NCBI GenBank assembly: GCA_032622095.1
Contig: CP136065.1
Coordinates: forward strand, 68,851,675 to 68,915,674
Source: Siphonodentalium dalli
Lineage: Eukaryota > Mollusca > Scaphopoda > Gadilida > Siphonodentaliidae
DNA: 64,000 bases
Direction of reading: 5' to 3'
The notes below the pieces were generated by a model. That model was not told where the DNA came from. It worked only from the letters and a program-made list of their open reading frames with translations, and searched no databases. This document shows positions 11,561 to 24,029 of the stretch, piece after piece (the stretch's first letter is position 1; every line of letters starts with the position of its first letter). A program made the position numbers and the translations under genes.

Positions 11561-12234
11561 GGAGGCCCTGTTTTCCAATGAAAATGTGAGTCCAATGACA
11601 GATTTCGCGGAAATTTTAGCTGAGAAGTATTTAAGACCTCGAGGAACTGGATGTCGTTCTCAGGGACTCAGATATGTTTAGGTTTATTGTGCACTCTATT
11701 TGAACAATTGGATCCCGTTTTAGTTTGTTTTCCCAGAACGTCGCCACATACATGTAGCAATCAAGAAGAAATGTTCCGTTCGTTGTACATTGGCAATCAC
11801 GCGAAGTCAATAAACCCAATAATGCCAATAAATGCTGATCACATGAATCACACGAATCCGCAACGGATATATAGACTGCACATAGCAACACGATTCCCAC
11901 GCTCGTGTACATAGCAACAGAGCGGGCACATGTCACACTCCGCTTTGTGATCGTTATGTAGTTACTAAAATTTCTCTTATGCTCCAGTAAAGTGCAGATC
12001 CGACAACATGCACTGTCTAGTCTAGCTAGTATATCTTCCGTGTCTAAATAATATACAGAGAGCAACATCATTCCACAGTTATGAAGTGTCCACATTCCAA
12101 TGAAATGTTGCCTTTCATTTGGTTTCCACACATAATACAGTAACCGAGCAGATATCACATACGTGCATGGGCACATGATACATATGTCGTATGTCAGTTA
12201 GTGAACAGCGTCCGTTTAACACAAACTGATAACA

Positions 12235-13215
12235 CAATAGCCACAGTCATACTGATGGAATAATACACACAATCATACCGATGACATACTCCACACAATC
12301 ATACTGATCACATGTAATACACATAATCATACAGATCAAATATAGTACACACAATCATATACTGATCACATAATACACATAATCATACTGATGACATAAT
12401 ACACACAATCATACTGATAACATAATACACACAATCATACCGATGACATAATCCACACAATCATACTGATCACATGTAATACACATAATCATACAGATCA
12501 AATATAGTACACACAATCATATACTGATGACATAATACACACAATCATACTGATCACATGTAATACACATAATCATACAGATCAAATATAGTACACCACA
12601 ATCATATACTGATGACATAATACACATAATCATACTGATGACATAATACACACAATCATACTGATCACATAATACACACAATCATACCGATGACATACTA
12701 CACACAATCATACTGATCACATATAATACACATAATCATACAGATCAAATATAGTACACACAATCATATACTGAGTCTGATGACATAATACACATAATCA
12801 TACTGATGACATAATACACACAATCATACTGATCACATATAATACACATAATCATACAGATCAAATATAGTACACACAATCATATATACTGATGACATAA
12901 ATAGATAGAACCGCATGAGTGCGATAATTCGTCACAATCCAGACACTCATGCGGTTCTATTTTTATTACATATCTCCGTATCATAGTAAGATGACTCACA
13001 ATCGTACATCTCCGGTACAGAAAAATGTGAATTTAATTGAGTTTTAATACTGAATGAAATAGTTCCGTCGACAGATTGCACTAGTGCGATTCTGAGAATT
13101 ATCATACGCCTGGAAATTCGTGCGATCATGCGAATTACGTTGATAGATATGTAATAATACACATAATCATACTGATGACATAATACACACAATCATACTG
13201 ATCACATAATACACA
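12235..13215. repeat. ~27-bp satellite array with a hairpin insertion
   Basis: More than thirty variants of 'acacaatcatactgatgac' + 'ataat' follow one another, with two alternating subtypes ('catgtaatacacataatc' and 'agatcaaatatagtac'), which gives a higher-order pattern. The array is interrupted at about 12900-13150 by unrelated DNA. That insert opens with a hairpin whose 17-bp arms, ATAGAACCGCATGAGTG and its complement, are perfect. It closes near 'gatcatgcgaattacg'. The satellite resumes afterwards, so the insertion is younger than the array. Confidence 0.85.
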
Positions 13216-13719
13216 TCAGTATTACCAGAATTGTATTCAAACCGATCCATAAATAATGCTTTCACAAATAATTGCCAGGTTTGCGTCGCGGACTATTTTG
13301 TCGACGGAATGTACCATTGTACTATATATATCTCACATTGCATTGACATGTGAATGACATACTTAATGCATCCAATTTCCATCAGGGTTGTATATCGGCT
13401 CACCGTGTTCTCCTCTGTCAATTGACCGAGTTTAAAAAGTAGTGCTGTATCTAAACAGGTCTCCAGATATACTCATGGCGGGCTTATCGCACCATGCAGG
13501 GGATCTGCTATTATGTCATGAACTTTATTTTAGAATGCAGCGCTTACCACACACCACGTCTCGAGCTCGGTATCCTTATGAACACACATTTCCAAGACTT
13601 CGAAACAAATCAAGTTCTTATACGGATGTTTTGCCAGTTAAAATTTATCTTATCTGTAGTTTGTCATCGTCCATTGAAGTGGCACATGGTTTTGGGCATG
13701 AGTCAATTGAAGCCAATGT

Positions 13720-13908
13720 GGCCATATTGGATCCATCCAACCCTGTTCCGTGGTTTTAGTGCTACATATTAAAGTTATGGAATAGCATTTCCATATTATG
13801 GAAGTCATGACTATTCAAATGTTTCATATATGGAAATGCTACTCCAGAACATTGACCTGTATAGCACAAAAACAAAACACGAACGGGCTGGATGGATCCA
13901 ATATGGCC
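13720..13908. repeat. Inverted repeat (nested palindrome)
   Basis: The outer arms read GGCCATATTGGATCCATCCA on each strand. An inner pair, 'gcatttccatat' and 'atatggaaatgc', lies around the centre. It is probably a MITE or the core of one. It has no coding capacity. The following 600 bases, to 14525, hold no recognised feature. Confidence 0.65.
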
Positions 13909-14529
13909 GCGAATTAGTGATTAAACTTATTCTATATAGTCCGGGAAACTGCCCGTCTGGCCTTTATTTCTCGTATAACATGACATTTTATCGGAGGACC
14001 CTCATTTGCATTAATACAGTCATGCGGTATATATTTAGAGTTATCTGTCTTGACGTTAACTTTTGCGCTTATTACGCGCCGCGTGTATACTAATGCACAA
14101 ATTCTTGTTTCGCCCGGGCGCTGCCATAGCGCTGGGGGTTCTATTTATAGAATGTTAGTTATTGGGACACACTAAAAGTTGTAGTGCTACCCCGAGGCCG
14201 AGATGTAGTGCGACCCCGAGGCCGAGCCCGGTAAAAGGTGTAGTTGAGAATTCCAATTTCGTTTATTGGCGTTTACATTATGTCAATAATGTTGATTTTT
14301 GGTTTGTGATAAGCTATGCCAATTACAAATAACAGAAATGAAAAAGATTATATAATTACAATCATGGGTATATAATATATTATCTTGAGCGCGTTACCAT
14401 TTCTGACTATATTGTTTTCTTGTATAAACCGTGTAGAACATATCCAAATATTGTGTCGGGCCTGTCGTGATACGACCACTAGCCTATATATATGTCGCTA
14501 ATACACTGCTATAGAGTGTTTTCGTTGAC

Positions 14530-15236
14530 GGTGGTACCCATGCACCTTGACATTTCCATTTGCACGCCCCTCCCACATTGAACCAGACCAAACTCCCATG
14601 TTTGCGAAATACCATTTGCACCACCCTTTGAGTTATCCAATTGATACCTCAATATTTCCAAATGTTGAAAATTTCCAGCCTAACTGACACCCCCTGATGT
14701 TGGAAAACGTCAGACAGAAATTTGGACTAAATATAGAAATATATGCTATTGTTGGTCTAAAAACAACACATTCCCCACTCTATGTGGTGCACAATTTCCA
14801 ACAAATGTTATGTGAGGCAACTGTTGATAATGTTGACCAAAGTTGGGCTGGTATAGTGCATATATATCAGTTGGAAAATTCACACAATTAAAAACAACCT
14901 AACTTTGGTCAAAATGTTATTTTCCAACCAGTAATTAGTAGGGATAGTGGGGAATCTTTGGTTTTCAGACCAAAAGTCGCACATGTTCCTACATTTGGAC
15001 TGACATGGCCATCAGTTGGAAATTATCCAACATTAGGGGCTGCATGTCAGACTGGGTAATTCCAGCAGTTGGAAAGCTTGAGGTATCAGTTGGAAAATTC
15101 TAACTCAACGGGGGGTGCACATGGGAATTTTGCGAAGTTGGGTGTTTGGTCTGGTTCAAGAGGGGAGGGGGCGCAACTGGAAATTGTAAGGTGGACACAC
15201 CCAACGGATGGACCCCATAGCCACGTCCCTCACATA
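14530..15236. mobile_element. Inverted-repeat element, family H, copy 1
   Basis: The two ends are about 90-bp imperfect inverted repeats. Each has 'tttgcg' followed by a 'gggtttggtctggttcaa'-type block and C- or G-rich tracts. The interior repeats the motif 'gttggaaattttcca' many times. The right edge carries 'agccacgtccc', also found at the right end of a related copy around 34975-35645. The short open frames are by-products. Confidence 0.55.
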
Positions 15237-15469
15237 TATGTATTTGCCGGTTCGATATATCATATGTGGGCCATCGATGCATGTATACCAACTAAATTTT
15301 GCAATATGTGCATGTACATACTCTGCGGTGTTAACAATTTCTTTAATAAATGGATTTATTATTATGTTATAAGAAGTTTATATTGGAATGGTTCATCATT
15401 CGACAAAAAGATAATACAAGTGCAGAAGGAATGATATTCACTGGTGCAGTAGTTCAGATTAAAAAAAAA

Positions 15470-15553
15470 TCGGCAAGCGTTTGTTGAACTTATTATCGGA
15501 ACATTTAACGCGAGAACTACTCGTCAATGCGTATTTACTAAATAAAGGGTTAA
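15470..15553. mobile_element. Family B TTAA MITE, right-end fragment
   Basis: 'gttgaacttattatcggaac', then 'gaactactcgtcaatg', then AGGGTTAA reproduces the right end of the 41951-42226 element. The left half is absent. Confidence 0.55.
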
Positions 15554-16117
15554 TAGTATATGTAATGAACAATAGATTATTTCGATTTTGGATTCCCCAT
15601 ATGTTTAGTGTTAATTTTCTATTTTGATGTATCAAGATTACCTGGCGAATACTTTGTGTCAGATATGCTATAAATTGTAACTGCACTTACTTTATTTTAC
15701 CTGCAGCCATTGTTGTTCACTCGGGTATACAGGTGGGGAATAATGAAGAAATAGCTATCGACATGCGTGTCAACAATAGAAAACCCCTGTTACACAGAAC
15801 TGCTGACAGTTGGGTCCAAACCGGGACATACACCAACATGAATGCGTTGAACCGGATACCTTATTCTAGATATACCTGGTGGAATTAGGCGATATACTTA
15901 CCCAGGTATTTTATACACGTCAATTGTTATAGACTGCGGGTGTTACATGTACATGTGCAATAGGGATGTGGCTAGATGGTATCCATTGTCGGGAGGGGGT
16001 GTCATTGGAATTTCCAACTGTTCCCCCTCAAATGTGTGAATATTATCATTTAACTGGTTCAGCGGATTTAACATATCTGCTAAAATATATATGCAGGGTT
16101 CCAGACCTCATGTTACA

Positions 16118-16170
16118 ACAACAACAACATCAGCAGCAGCAGCAGCAGCAAAAACAACAACAACAACATA
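16118..16170 (+). repeat. CAA/CAG microsatellite
   Basis: A run of CAA and CAG triplets. A short frame across it reads as polyglutamine, but the frame has no other protein-like content. The surrounding DNA (15554-16415) holds no gene I recognise. Confidence 0.85.
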
Positions 16171-16415
16171 AAACATGTAATCTAACGTAAATGTTCTGCT
16201 TTGTTCTGTTGAGAAAATGTCAATATCTGACAAAATAGCGTTTTTCGCGTCATTCCAACGTGATCGAGTCAAAAATAAAACGTAAAATTTGTTTCGTGAA
16301 AATTGGCTTTTCTTTCTTGCATCATTTCTTGTTCCAAACATGTTATTTTATGCACTAGAACCTAAATATTATAGGTTTCGTAAATTTAGTCTGGAACCCT
16401 GAATACATTACATAT

Positions 16416-16919
16416 TTAAAGGTACGGTTGGCCTTGGCGGTGGGTATCCTGTGAACATATTTCCACCCGCCAAACACCGCCACAAACAGAATGTAGACAA
16501 CAAAATGTAGACAGACTTTGTCCATATACAAATAAGAAATATCGCATAAACAGTATGTTATTGTCATATATTTGACCATTGTTATGTTAACAAAAGCATC
16601 AAAAGTTACTTTTCTGGTGTTTGTTTATATTATGATGGTAAACATAAAGAGCGTTCTTTGTTGGTGAATTCCTGATATGGAACGAATAAAGAGCGTTTAT
16701 GCCATTTGTGTGTGATTAGCCAGCAGCATTGTGCTGTCTTCTGTAACACAATCAGGCTCTTGCTTAGGTAAAATATAGTAAATCTTTATGAGAACATGCT
16801 GTTTACGCGATGGTCATGGTATATATGAACGAAACTGTATGCGTTTTAATGTTTTTCTGTTTACGGTGATTGGAACAAATATAAATATTTTCGACAACTA
16901 AGGCCTCACGTGCCTTTAA
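16416..16919 (+). mobile_element. TTAA-flanked MITE, family C, copy 1
   Basis: The ends are TTAAAGGTACGG on the left and the complement of TTAAAGGCACG on the right. Family markers are 'gccttggcggtgggta', 'cgccacaaacagaatg', 'gttatgttaacaaaagc', the repeated 'aaagagcgtt' and 'gaacaaatataaat'. Full copies are also at 36098-36596 (same strand) and at 54325-54817 and 58469-58992 (opposite strand). All have TTAA flanks and are about 500 bp. Confidence 0.85.
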
Positions 16920-16998
16920 GTGGCCTGTTAATCGGTAGGCCTATCGATTTATGATGATGACTATTAAAGAGCTTTCCTAAAGATTTTTACAATTTCAT

Positions 16999-17157
16999 TA
17001 ACGTTTAAAGGTACTCCATACGATTTTAATGATGCTTCAGTTATCAGAATCGATTAATTGCCCCAAAATAATGCTAACCACAGTAAACTATAGTATAAAA
17101 TTGCCCAAAATCTGTTATTTATCAACATTTTGTTCAGCGAAATTTGCCGGTTTGTCA
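16999..17157 (+). repeat. Interspersed repeat shared with 23268-23405
   Basis: The block 'gttatcagaatcgattaatt' through 'cgaaatttgccggtttgtca' recurs, about 85-90% similar by eye, at 23268-23405 in the same orientation. The boundaries are not defined. Confidence 0.6.
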
Positions 17158-17417
17158 AAAATCTGACACACAAAAGCCATTTGATTTCAGAGTTATCCAT
17201 CTTCATCCGCAATTTGGCCCAAGACCGTCTTCTCGTCGAGTTTTACTGGGCACTACATATTATTGGAGGTGAAAAATAATAGACTTCAAAAATCTGACAC
17301 ACAAAAGCCATTTGATTTCAGAGTTATCCATCTTCATCCGCAATTTGGCCCAAGACCGTCTTCTCGTCGAGTTTTACTGGGCACTAAATATTATTGGAGG
17401 TAAAAAATAATAGACTT
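17158..17417 (+). repeat. Near-perfect tandem duplication, ~130 bp x 2
   Basis: The segment from 'aatctgacacacaaaagcca' to 'aaataatagacttc' is followed directly by a second copy. I see only two or three differences between the copies (for example 'ctacatatt' versus 'ctaaatatt'). It appears to be a very recent duplication. Confidence 0.85.
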
Positions 17418-18141
17418 CAAAAATCGATATCTGATCACCCTGGGGGTTCCTCGACTCGAATCAAATATTTTTTAACCAGGAAGCCAAGGAAATAGTAATT
17501 TGCGAGCGCTAATACGGATTATTCATCTTTAATGTATTATGTGAATTGATACTCCCTAGATAATACCGTTTTGATTTGACACCCAACAACATGGTAAGAC
17601 TAGCCTACGCAGCACATTAAGTCAGATAGTTCCAAACACTTAGCAACTTCAACGTGATCGATATCTGAAATAACTAGCTTCAGATGCAATTCGGCTCAAC
17701 TTTTAAATGTACGCCCAATTATTCTAGTGAACGCTTTTAGTAATTAGGTCAGATTACAGGTCAACAATTTGTGACGACGGTGTTACGGCATGTGTTATTG
17801 TGATATATTTACATACTAAGTGTTGTCATCACTAAAATCAGCATTCTGATTGGTCGGCGCCCACGTGGCTAGTTGCAATTATTTCTCGGTGGATGCGCAA
17901 CAGCTAATAACTGCAAGATCATAACAACATCGATGCGTCATTTGGGTTTGGAAAGACGAACGCGTAATGTTTTGGGCGCATTTGGATTCGCGCAGGATTG
18001 ACTTTATAAATCATCGGGTTTCAATTGTTCCTGTTAACTTTTGACAAGGGTGCTATCGGATATTTTGGGCTGGTTTTGTCACGATACACTTTTCGATTTA
18101 AATACATTTACAAAAGTGGCCTTTTCGCTAAATGTATATAA

Positions 18142-18297
18142 ATATAAGGATTAACTGTCAAGTGGACTGTTTTTATGGATATGTAACCGTGAGGTAAGTG
18201 GTCATAACTTGTATTTCGGGTTTTACACAAGTTATGACCACTTACCTCACGGTTACATCTCCATAAAAACAGTTCACATGACAGTTAATCCTTATAT
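18142..18297. repeat. Long hairpin, ~70-bp arms
   Basis: The arm starting ATATAAGGATTAACTGTCA is matched at the right by the complementary TGACAGTTAATCCTTATAT. Few mismatches interrupt the arms, and the loop is about 14 bp (ATTTCGGGTTTTAC). It could be a foldback transposon or a hairpin RNA source. Confidence 0.8.
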
Positions 18298-18421
18298 AAT
18301 GAGCCAATTGGCAGTAGACAAATCACAGAACAAGATTTAGTACAACACAGACGGGCTATGTAATTGTTTTCTTGTATCGAACACTTTTGTTTTATGGTGT
18401 CAAATCGGCCCCTAGTTCTTC

Positions 18422-18844
18422 AAAGGCCCACTTAATTTTCGATTCACCAGATCACATTATATACTACATATTCCATGTTATATACCATTTGAAAGAGGAA
18501 GCTCCAAAACATTGTATTATTAACTGATCCGGTCGAATAAACTGGGAACATGTTGTTTTTGTCGAGGTACCAAGGTGCGTCCTGCATTTAATTTTGATCC
18601 GAACTGTACTATAAAGTCTATTATACTCAATGGAAGGGGAATAACTCTATCTCTTAGTTTGAATTTTGATGCATTCTGGGTTGACAGGGGGGAAGTCTTG
18701 GAATGAATCTCTATCACTTGGTGGACAGTCCTAGGCCACAGCTGCTTCGTATTCTGGTGGAATATATATATTTTTGGTTCCTCTTCCAAATGGTATATAA
18801 TATGGAATAATGTAATCTGAGCATTCGAAAATTAAGTGGGTCTT
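18422..18844. mobile_element. MITE with ~70-bp terminal inverted repeats
   Basis: The left end AAAGGCCCACTTAATTTTCG mirrors the right end, which reads AAAGACCCACTTAATTTTCG on the other strand. The similarity continues for about 70 bp. The right flank is TTAA and the left is a decayed TTCA, so it may belong to the TTAA group. Confidence 0.7.
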
Positions 18845-19091
18845 TAATTGATTTGATACGGCAAATATGTGCAACAACTTCTTAACAGTAGGCCTAATAC
18901 ATCAAGTTTACATGAATATAGATTCAAAATATCGCTTTACTTTTTATCAGATAATCTTAAACATCTACAGCAGTGAATATGAGTATTATTTTCACCAAAT
19001 GTAAATTAAAAAAACCTTAAATGTGTCATCGTTCTGGAGTATAAGATATCAAGTTCTGCCATACCGAGGGACAAGAACACACAACAATAAT

Positions 19092-19368
19092 GCTGAAGGG
19101 GTCACTCTCACCAAAAAATGTGCTGATGTGTACACAGGTTTGGAAAAAATGTGCTGAAGGGTACACATGTTTGGAAATCTCGTTCTAAATGACGTTTAGT
19201 TTTCGCGCCTGCCATGATTTCTGTAAGAGAAAAAGTCTTTACGTTCTATAATGCTATTTAAAATGAACTGAAAACAAACTGCTGATGTGTGCCACACAGT
19301 TGAGGTAACTGCGTTAGTGCCGATAGCAAACCACGTGTACCCTTTTTTCGGTGAGAGTGTCCCCTTCA
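19092..19368. mobile_element. MITE with an 11-bp target-site duplication, copy 1
   Basis: It is flanked by ACAACAATAAT at 19081-19091 and again at 19369-19379. The terminal repeats contain TGAAGGGGTCACTCTCACC on the left and a complementary GGTGAGAGTGTCCCCTTCA on the right, followed inwards by repeated 'gctgaagggtacac' units. A relative with its own 11-bp duplication is at 39004-39302. Duplications of 8-11 bp are typical of Mutator-like elements. Confidence 0.8.
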
Positions 19369-19836
19369 ACAACAATAATAGCTACAAGAAAACACTGCTT
19401 TTGTCATATTTTGGAAGAATTTTCGGCCTCGTGACCATCGTCCAAAATCTTACCATAAAAGAGTCTTTTTATTCTACCATCACAGGAAAGATCCCACCTG
19501 ATTATTCTGACTACTTCATTAACAGGTATAGGTTAAGATACATGTACGTATTGTGTCTGCGCTAGATTATGCCATGAATCTCTACTCTGTACTACTATGA
19601 CGCCCGTAGAGATCATATTCCACCTGTACAAAACATGGGAACTTTTTGAAGTTTTGACAGGGAACCTTATAAAGTCGAAAAAATATCGTGGGGAATATAT
19701 TTCTCAGTTGTCAATTGTTCATTAATAATGTACTTCACTGCAGGTGAATGTCCCAACTCTAAATTACATGCCTTTCTCTTACTTTTGTGAGCCGATATCG
19801 CAATAAACGTCGAATTAATTACCCAGGGGCCAGGTG

Positions 19837-20554
19837 TAGTGTTCGGTCCGAATATTCGAATATTCGAATATTCGCTCGTAAAAATAAATATTCGAATATT
19901 CGAATAATTATTTGACTATTCGAATATTCGAGAATAATCTCCGGGTAATTGTTTCCTGGTTTGTTATTTGTCTGAGGGTCTGTTAAAAGTATAGTCTATT
20001 CTCCACTGACCATAAACGAATTAATATGACGTAACTGTAACGTTCTGATTTGATTGGCGTCATGACGTCGAAATAATTTTATTGGCTAGGTGTAAACCAG
20101 ACCGTGCTTGCATGTGGTCATAGGAAGCGGACCTATAAGGCATCGTTTTGTTTTGTTTGCGCGTTGTCACTTTACCCCGAAGTCGCCAAATTAGCTAAGT
20201 TATATCTCGGTATACCGGCCACCAGTGTATCGTCTACCGCAGGGCTCATCTCTACTGAAAAACGCAACCGGTTGAAGCCGCAGACTGTCCGAATGTTACA
20301 CTTCTTGAACAAGAACCTTTAAGCCATGCATGGAACATTGACTACTTGAACTTCATAAACAGGTAAACTCTTGCTATTGAGCGTATAGCATGTGCATGGA
20401 TAAATATGCTATTTCATTAAATAATAAATTGGTTCCAAAATATGTTATCTATATAATTTTATAATTTATCTAAATATTCGAATACTATTCGAATATTCGC
20501 TCGTTATTCGCATCGAATATTCGAATACCGAAATCCGTCGAATACCGAACACTA
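19837..20554 (+). mobile_element. hAT-superfamily element (deletion derivative)
   Basis: The 718-bp element has terminal repeats TAGTGTTCGGT and ACCGAACACTA. It is flanked by the perfect 8-bp duplication GCCAGGTG (19829-19836 and 20555-20562). Subterminal regions are rich in 'gaatattcg' motifs. It keeps the last part of a hAT transposase (20104-20322), which confirms the superfamily. The internal deletion makes it non-autonomous. Confidence 0.88.
20104..20322 (+). pseudogene. hAT transposase C-terminal dimerisation remnant
   Basis: The frame contains LYPEVAKLAKLYLGIPATS, then a STAGLISTEKRNRLKPQTV block, and ends LHFLNKNL. This is the recognisable hAT family C-terminal dimerisation region, normally the last 80-odd residues of a transposase of about 600 residues. 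The usual Pro-Ser-Glu-Arg-Val-Phe step before STAG is missing, as are the BED zinc finger and the RNase-H-like catalytic domain. It is therefore a remnant carried inside a deletion derivative and has no activity of its own. The ATG at the head of the frame is fortuitous. Confidence 0.85.
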
Positions 20555-20820
20555 GCCAGGTGAAATGACATAATTGTTATCGACTCAATACAAAAGCGCT
20601 CACAAATTAACATAAATCGTGAAATTTCGAGTTGGGACCTGCACCTACAGTGAAGTACATTATTAAGGAACAGCTAATAACTAAGAAATATAATCCCCGC
20701 GTTAATTTTTCAACTTTATAAGGTTCCCTGTCAAAACAGCAAACAGTTCCAAGGTTTTGTCTTGTTGGAATATGATTTCTACGGGATTTAGCCGGAGTAG
20801 AGATTCGTGGCATGATCTAT

Positions 20821-21608
20821 GTCTGCTCCACATATGATATTGCTATTGGGCTCCTTCTGGCGCGAAATATAACATGATTTGGTATATTATATGCAGCTGT
20901 ATGTTCGATATATAGAGTTAATACGCACAGAGCGGCATTGATAATGTATGAGACAAATCGCGTAATCCGACGGGTATATTTAAACTACTTATACACTAAT
21001 TATTAAATATGAAGTATTAGTATAATAACTCAATATTTATATTAATATTAATTTTCCGTTAGCTATCAGATTATTATCGGTGCTCGATCAATTCACGCAC
21101 ATAACACAAATATCTAGGAAAAAACTCATGCGACCAACAAACAAACAACGAACATAAATATTAAAATAATGGTTGATATGACACATGAACATGCATGGTT
21201 GTATCTAGTCAGACTCTAGTGATTTCAGGCTCATTGATAATTTAATTATAGATACTATTAAATAAAAAGTTAATTTTCTTAACGTCATTGTTTTGTCCGA
21301 TGTCATAGCAAAATCAACAGAATTACCATAACAGTTTAGCAGACCCATTAGCTAGCATTGCTCAAGTGTATTTCTCCTGCAATATAGTTTGGATTACTTT
21401 AGAATGTATCAAAATACAACCATTGTGTATACAAGTTCACGGAAGAGGTACACATATATACTTCATTCAACCTTTGTTCATTGATTAACAGTGATTGCTT
21501 TATTTGACCAGTCGAGTGACCATATACACATATATATATATATATAACTCTCGATAACGACCAACGAACGATTAACATCACATTAATCTGACAACTGGAA
21601 AATATACG
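20821..21608. other. No feature recognised
   Basis: AT-rich intergenic DNA. No credible reading frame, RNA gene or terminal repeat was seen. Confidence 0.4.
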
Positions 21609-21894
21609 TTAAACCGTTCTAAACTAATAATAATCATTGATGAGTAGTTACCCCTTAGAAATGTTCCGATAATAAGTTCATCAGGTTGTTTGTTGGACTT
21701 ATTTTCTGAACATGAATTGTCCCACCAATGAATATGAAAAATTTCGCTATGTATTATCTTTTTGCATGTCTGTCATCAGATTTTATTTCCTGAACACCAC
21801 TCCATGCAGATGAATAATAGATCCTTCCAATGTATAATTGCGTAACTGAGTGGGAGGTTCCATTTAGTATATAGAAAGTGTTAATTTCCTTTCA
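21609..21894. mobile_element. TTAA-flanked MITE, family B, diverged copy
   Basis: TTAA is at both ends. The family markers occur in order: 'tgatgagtagttaccc', 'gaaatgttccgataataag', 'catgtctgtcatcag', 'gatgaataatagatcc', 'catttagtatatagaaagtg'. It resembles 25459-25721. Confidence 0.65.
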
Positions 21895-22369
21895 ACTTTT
21901 CTTCATTGATTTTACAGTCGTGTGCTTATATTTGACCAGTCGGGTGACCATATGCACACATACCTCTTGATAACGACCAACGAACAATTAACTTGCTGAG
22001 GTCACAGTAACCTAACACATGGGTTCTATACTTTAATTTCTGTTCAGAATACCTTTCTTTTGTCCCATTGTGACAATAAGTCAAACTGGTAATCGCCATA
22101 ATGGAAGTTGGATAAGATGACACCTGCATTCAAAACTGATACCTGAACTACTCATTTGGAAAACTATTCTTGCCCTGGAGCGACTATAGCGTTCGGTTAT
22201 TGGTTAACGTGGTTAATAGAATGATAACCCATGGGAAGTAATAGTCATCTGGCTACAGTTTTGGATTCCTGCGAAACGTATGTATATTACAGCATGTTAT
22301 GATACAATGTTTAGAAATGTCACCATGAGAACCGTTCTGTCTCTATTTTCGCATGTGTTACTGCGTTAT

Positions 22370-24020
22370 TAGAGACCTTTCGCAAAACTCACGTTTACGA
22401 TTACGGATACGGATAGGGTACTACGTCACCAACCGTTGTGTACTTTCTAATCGTTCTCGTATTTTACTATCCGTAATAACGTTTACGATTTCATGGTTTC
22501 TAATAAGCTCAAATAACACCTGAAATTTATTTTCTGCAATATATCACTTGGCTCCGTTCGAGACTGTATATGTATATCATGTAAACCATACAGCTGTATT
22601 GAGCTACGACCTCAATATGCTGTTTAGATTGTCAATCACTGTACTCGTCGTCGTGAATCACGAGCTTCCCGCGAAATAAGAACGCTATTCACAACGGATA
22701 TCCATCGCTGGCTGCGACACAAAACTTTACAGTAAGAGGAGTGCACTATGAAACCAGTCGCCAAAAATACAGTATATTAGTGTGCGATGCATGATGAGTT
22801 TTGAGTGATTATTATGGGCAAGATAGTACACAATATATAGTGAAATTTAACAATTATTTAATTCAACAACCCATGGTGGAGTCCTAACGTGTGCATGCAG
22901 TTATAGAATGCCTCAGGAGAGCCTAAAGAATGACATAACCCTATTAATGAATAGTGAAAGATTTTGTGTTCTTTTCCCCTTTCCCGAATTGAATAGTTCA
23001 TTCAATTTAATAATATTCGGTTTTCGGTAGAAGTTGGGTTTTATATATCTCTCTCGTAGAGTCTGTAATACAGGGCATTTTAAAATTACATGGAATTCAT
23101 AACCGAGTACTAAGTTACATCCCGATTCAACTGGTAAGTAGTGATTTCTGTTCCTGAACCGTAACTAAAATAATATTTGGCACACCCACCGGCATCACGA
23201 AAGATCAGCAGTCTTTGTCAGGTTTGTTCTTTGCATATCAGATTCCAACAACAATTTTTTATTGAAATGCCGCTTCTGTTATCAGAATCGAGTAATTGCT
23301 CAAAATTAATGCTAACCACAGTCAACTATATCATAAAATTGCCCCAAACCTGTTATTTATCAACATTTTGTTCAACGAAATTTTGCCGGTTTGTCAAATA
23401 TCTGACAAAAATGCAACTTGATGCACATCGCTTCTACCGTGTCGACTTTGTTTCGATTTGGTAGTAACAAATCAGAAGTGATGCACATCAGCGAGCTCAC
23501 CAACCGTATGTCGGATTTCCTAAACCCAAAGAGGTGAAGCCAAAATCGCATTGAAATCAAATCGCGGACTTGAAGGGGCTTGAACGATGGCGTCGTGGTT
23601 GACGTGAGGTCCAAATTCAGGAACCCCTCTTCCCAATAAGCATAACGTCTATCTGGTCACCCATGCTAACAACGAACTGAATTTCCACCACATATGACCT
23701 GGCATTTATACCTGTGTTGCCACAATATATCACGAGAATCCCGGGTCGTACGTTGTGACTGGTCGAATTATTGACAAAATTAACATGTCATGATTATCGC
23801 ATTGTTGCATATGAGACGATAAGTGAAGTATTAAGGGACTGTATACCAAACACACGCTTTGGGTTGTAAAGGTGGTACGAAATAATGATCGTACGTATTC
23901 GTCAAAACTCTTACTCGTAATCGTTTTGCGAAAGGACTTTTTGGCGATACGGATAGACTTACGACTACGAATAGCTATCCGTATTCGTAATCGTAAACGT
24001 GAGGATGCGAAAGGTCTCTA
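22370..24020. mobile_element. Candidate 1.65-kb inverted-repeat element, family K
   Basis: The left end TAGAGACCTTTCGCA, then CTCACGTTTACGATTACG, is mirrored at the right end over about 50 bp. TTAT flanks both sides (22366-22369 and 24021-24024). The middle contains the repeat shared with 16999 and no transposase that I recognise. Two independent ends could produce the same picture, so the call is tentative. Confidence 0.5.
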
Positions 24021-24029
24021 TTATAACTT

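Larger units (their letters stand above)
19563..20820. mobile_element. Family J MITE, split by a hAT insertion
   Basis: The left part is 19563-19828 and the right part 20563-20820. The ends mirror one another ('agattatgccatgaatctct' at the left; the complement of 'atgccacgaatctctactcc' at the right) over about 80 bp. A hAT element with an 8-bp duplication sits in the middle (19837-20554). The unsplit family member is at 26498-27006. Confidence 0.75.

Noticed and set aside
11631-12176. 181-codon minus-strand frame, with an internal methionine followed by a hydrophobic stretch resembling a signal peptide
   Set aside because: No family resemblance, mixed low-complexity composition, no supporting neighbours, and repeat-derived sequence at one end. 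It is more likely a chance frame.
15966-16190. Short frame ending in polyglutamine
   Set aside because: The glutamines come from a CAA/CAG microsatellite. The rest has no protein-like features.
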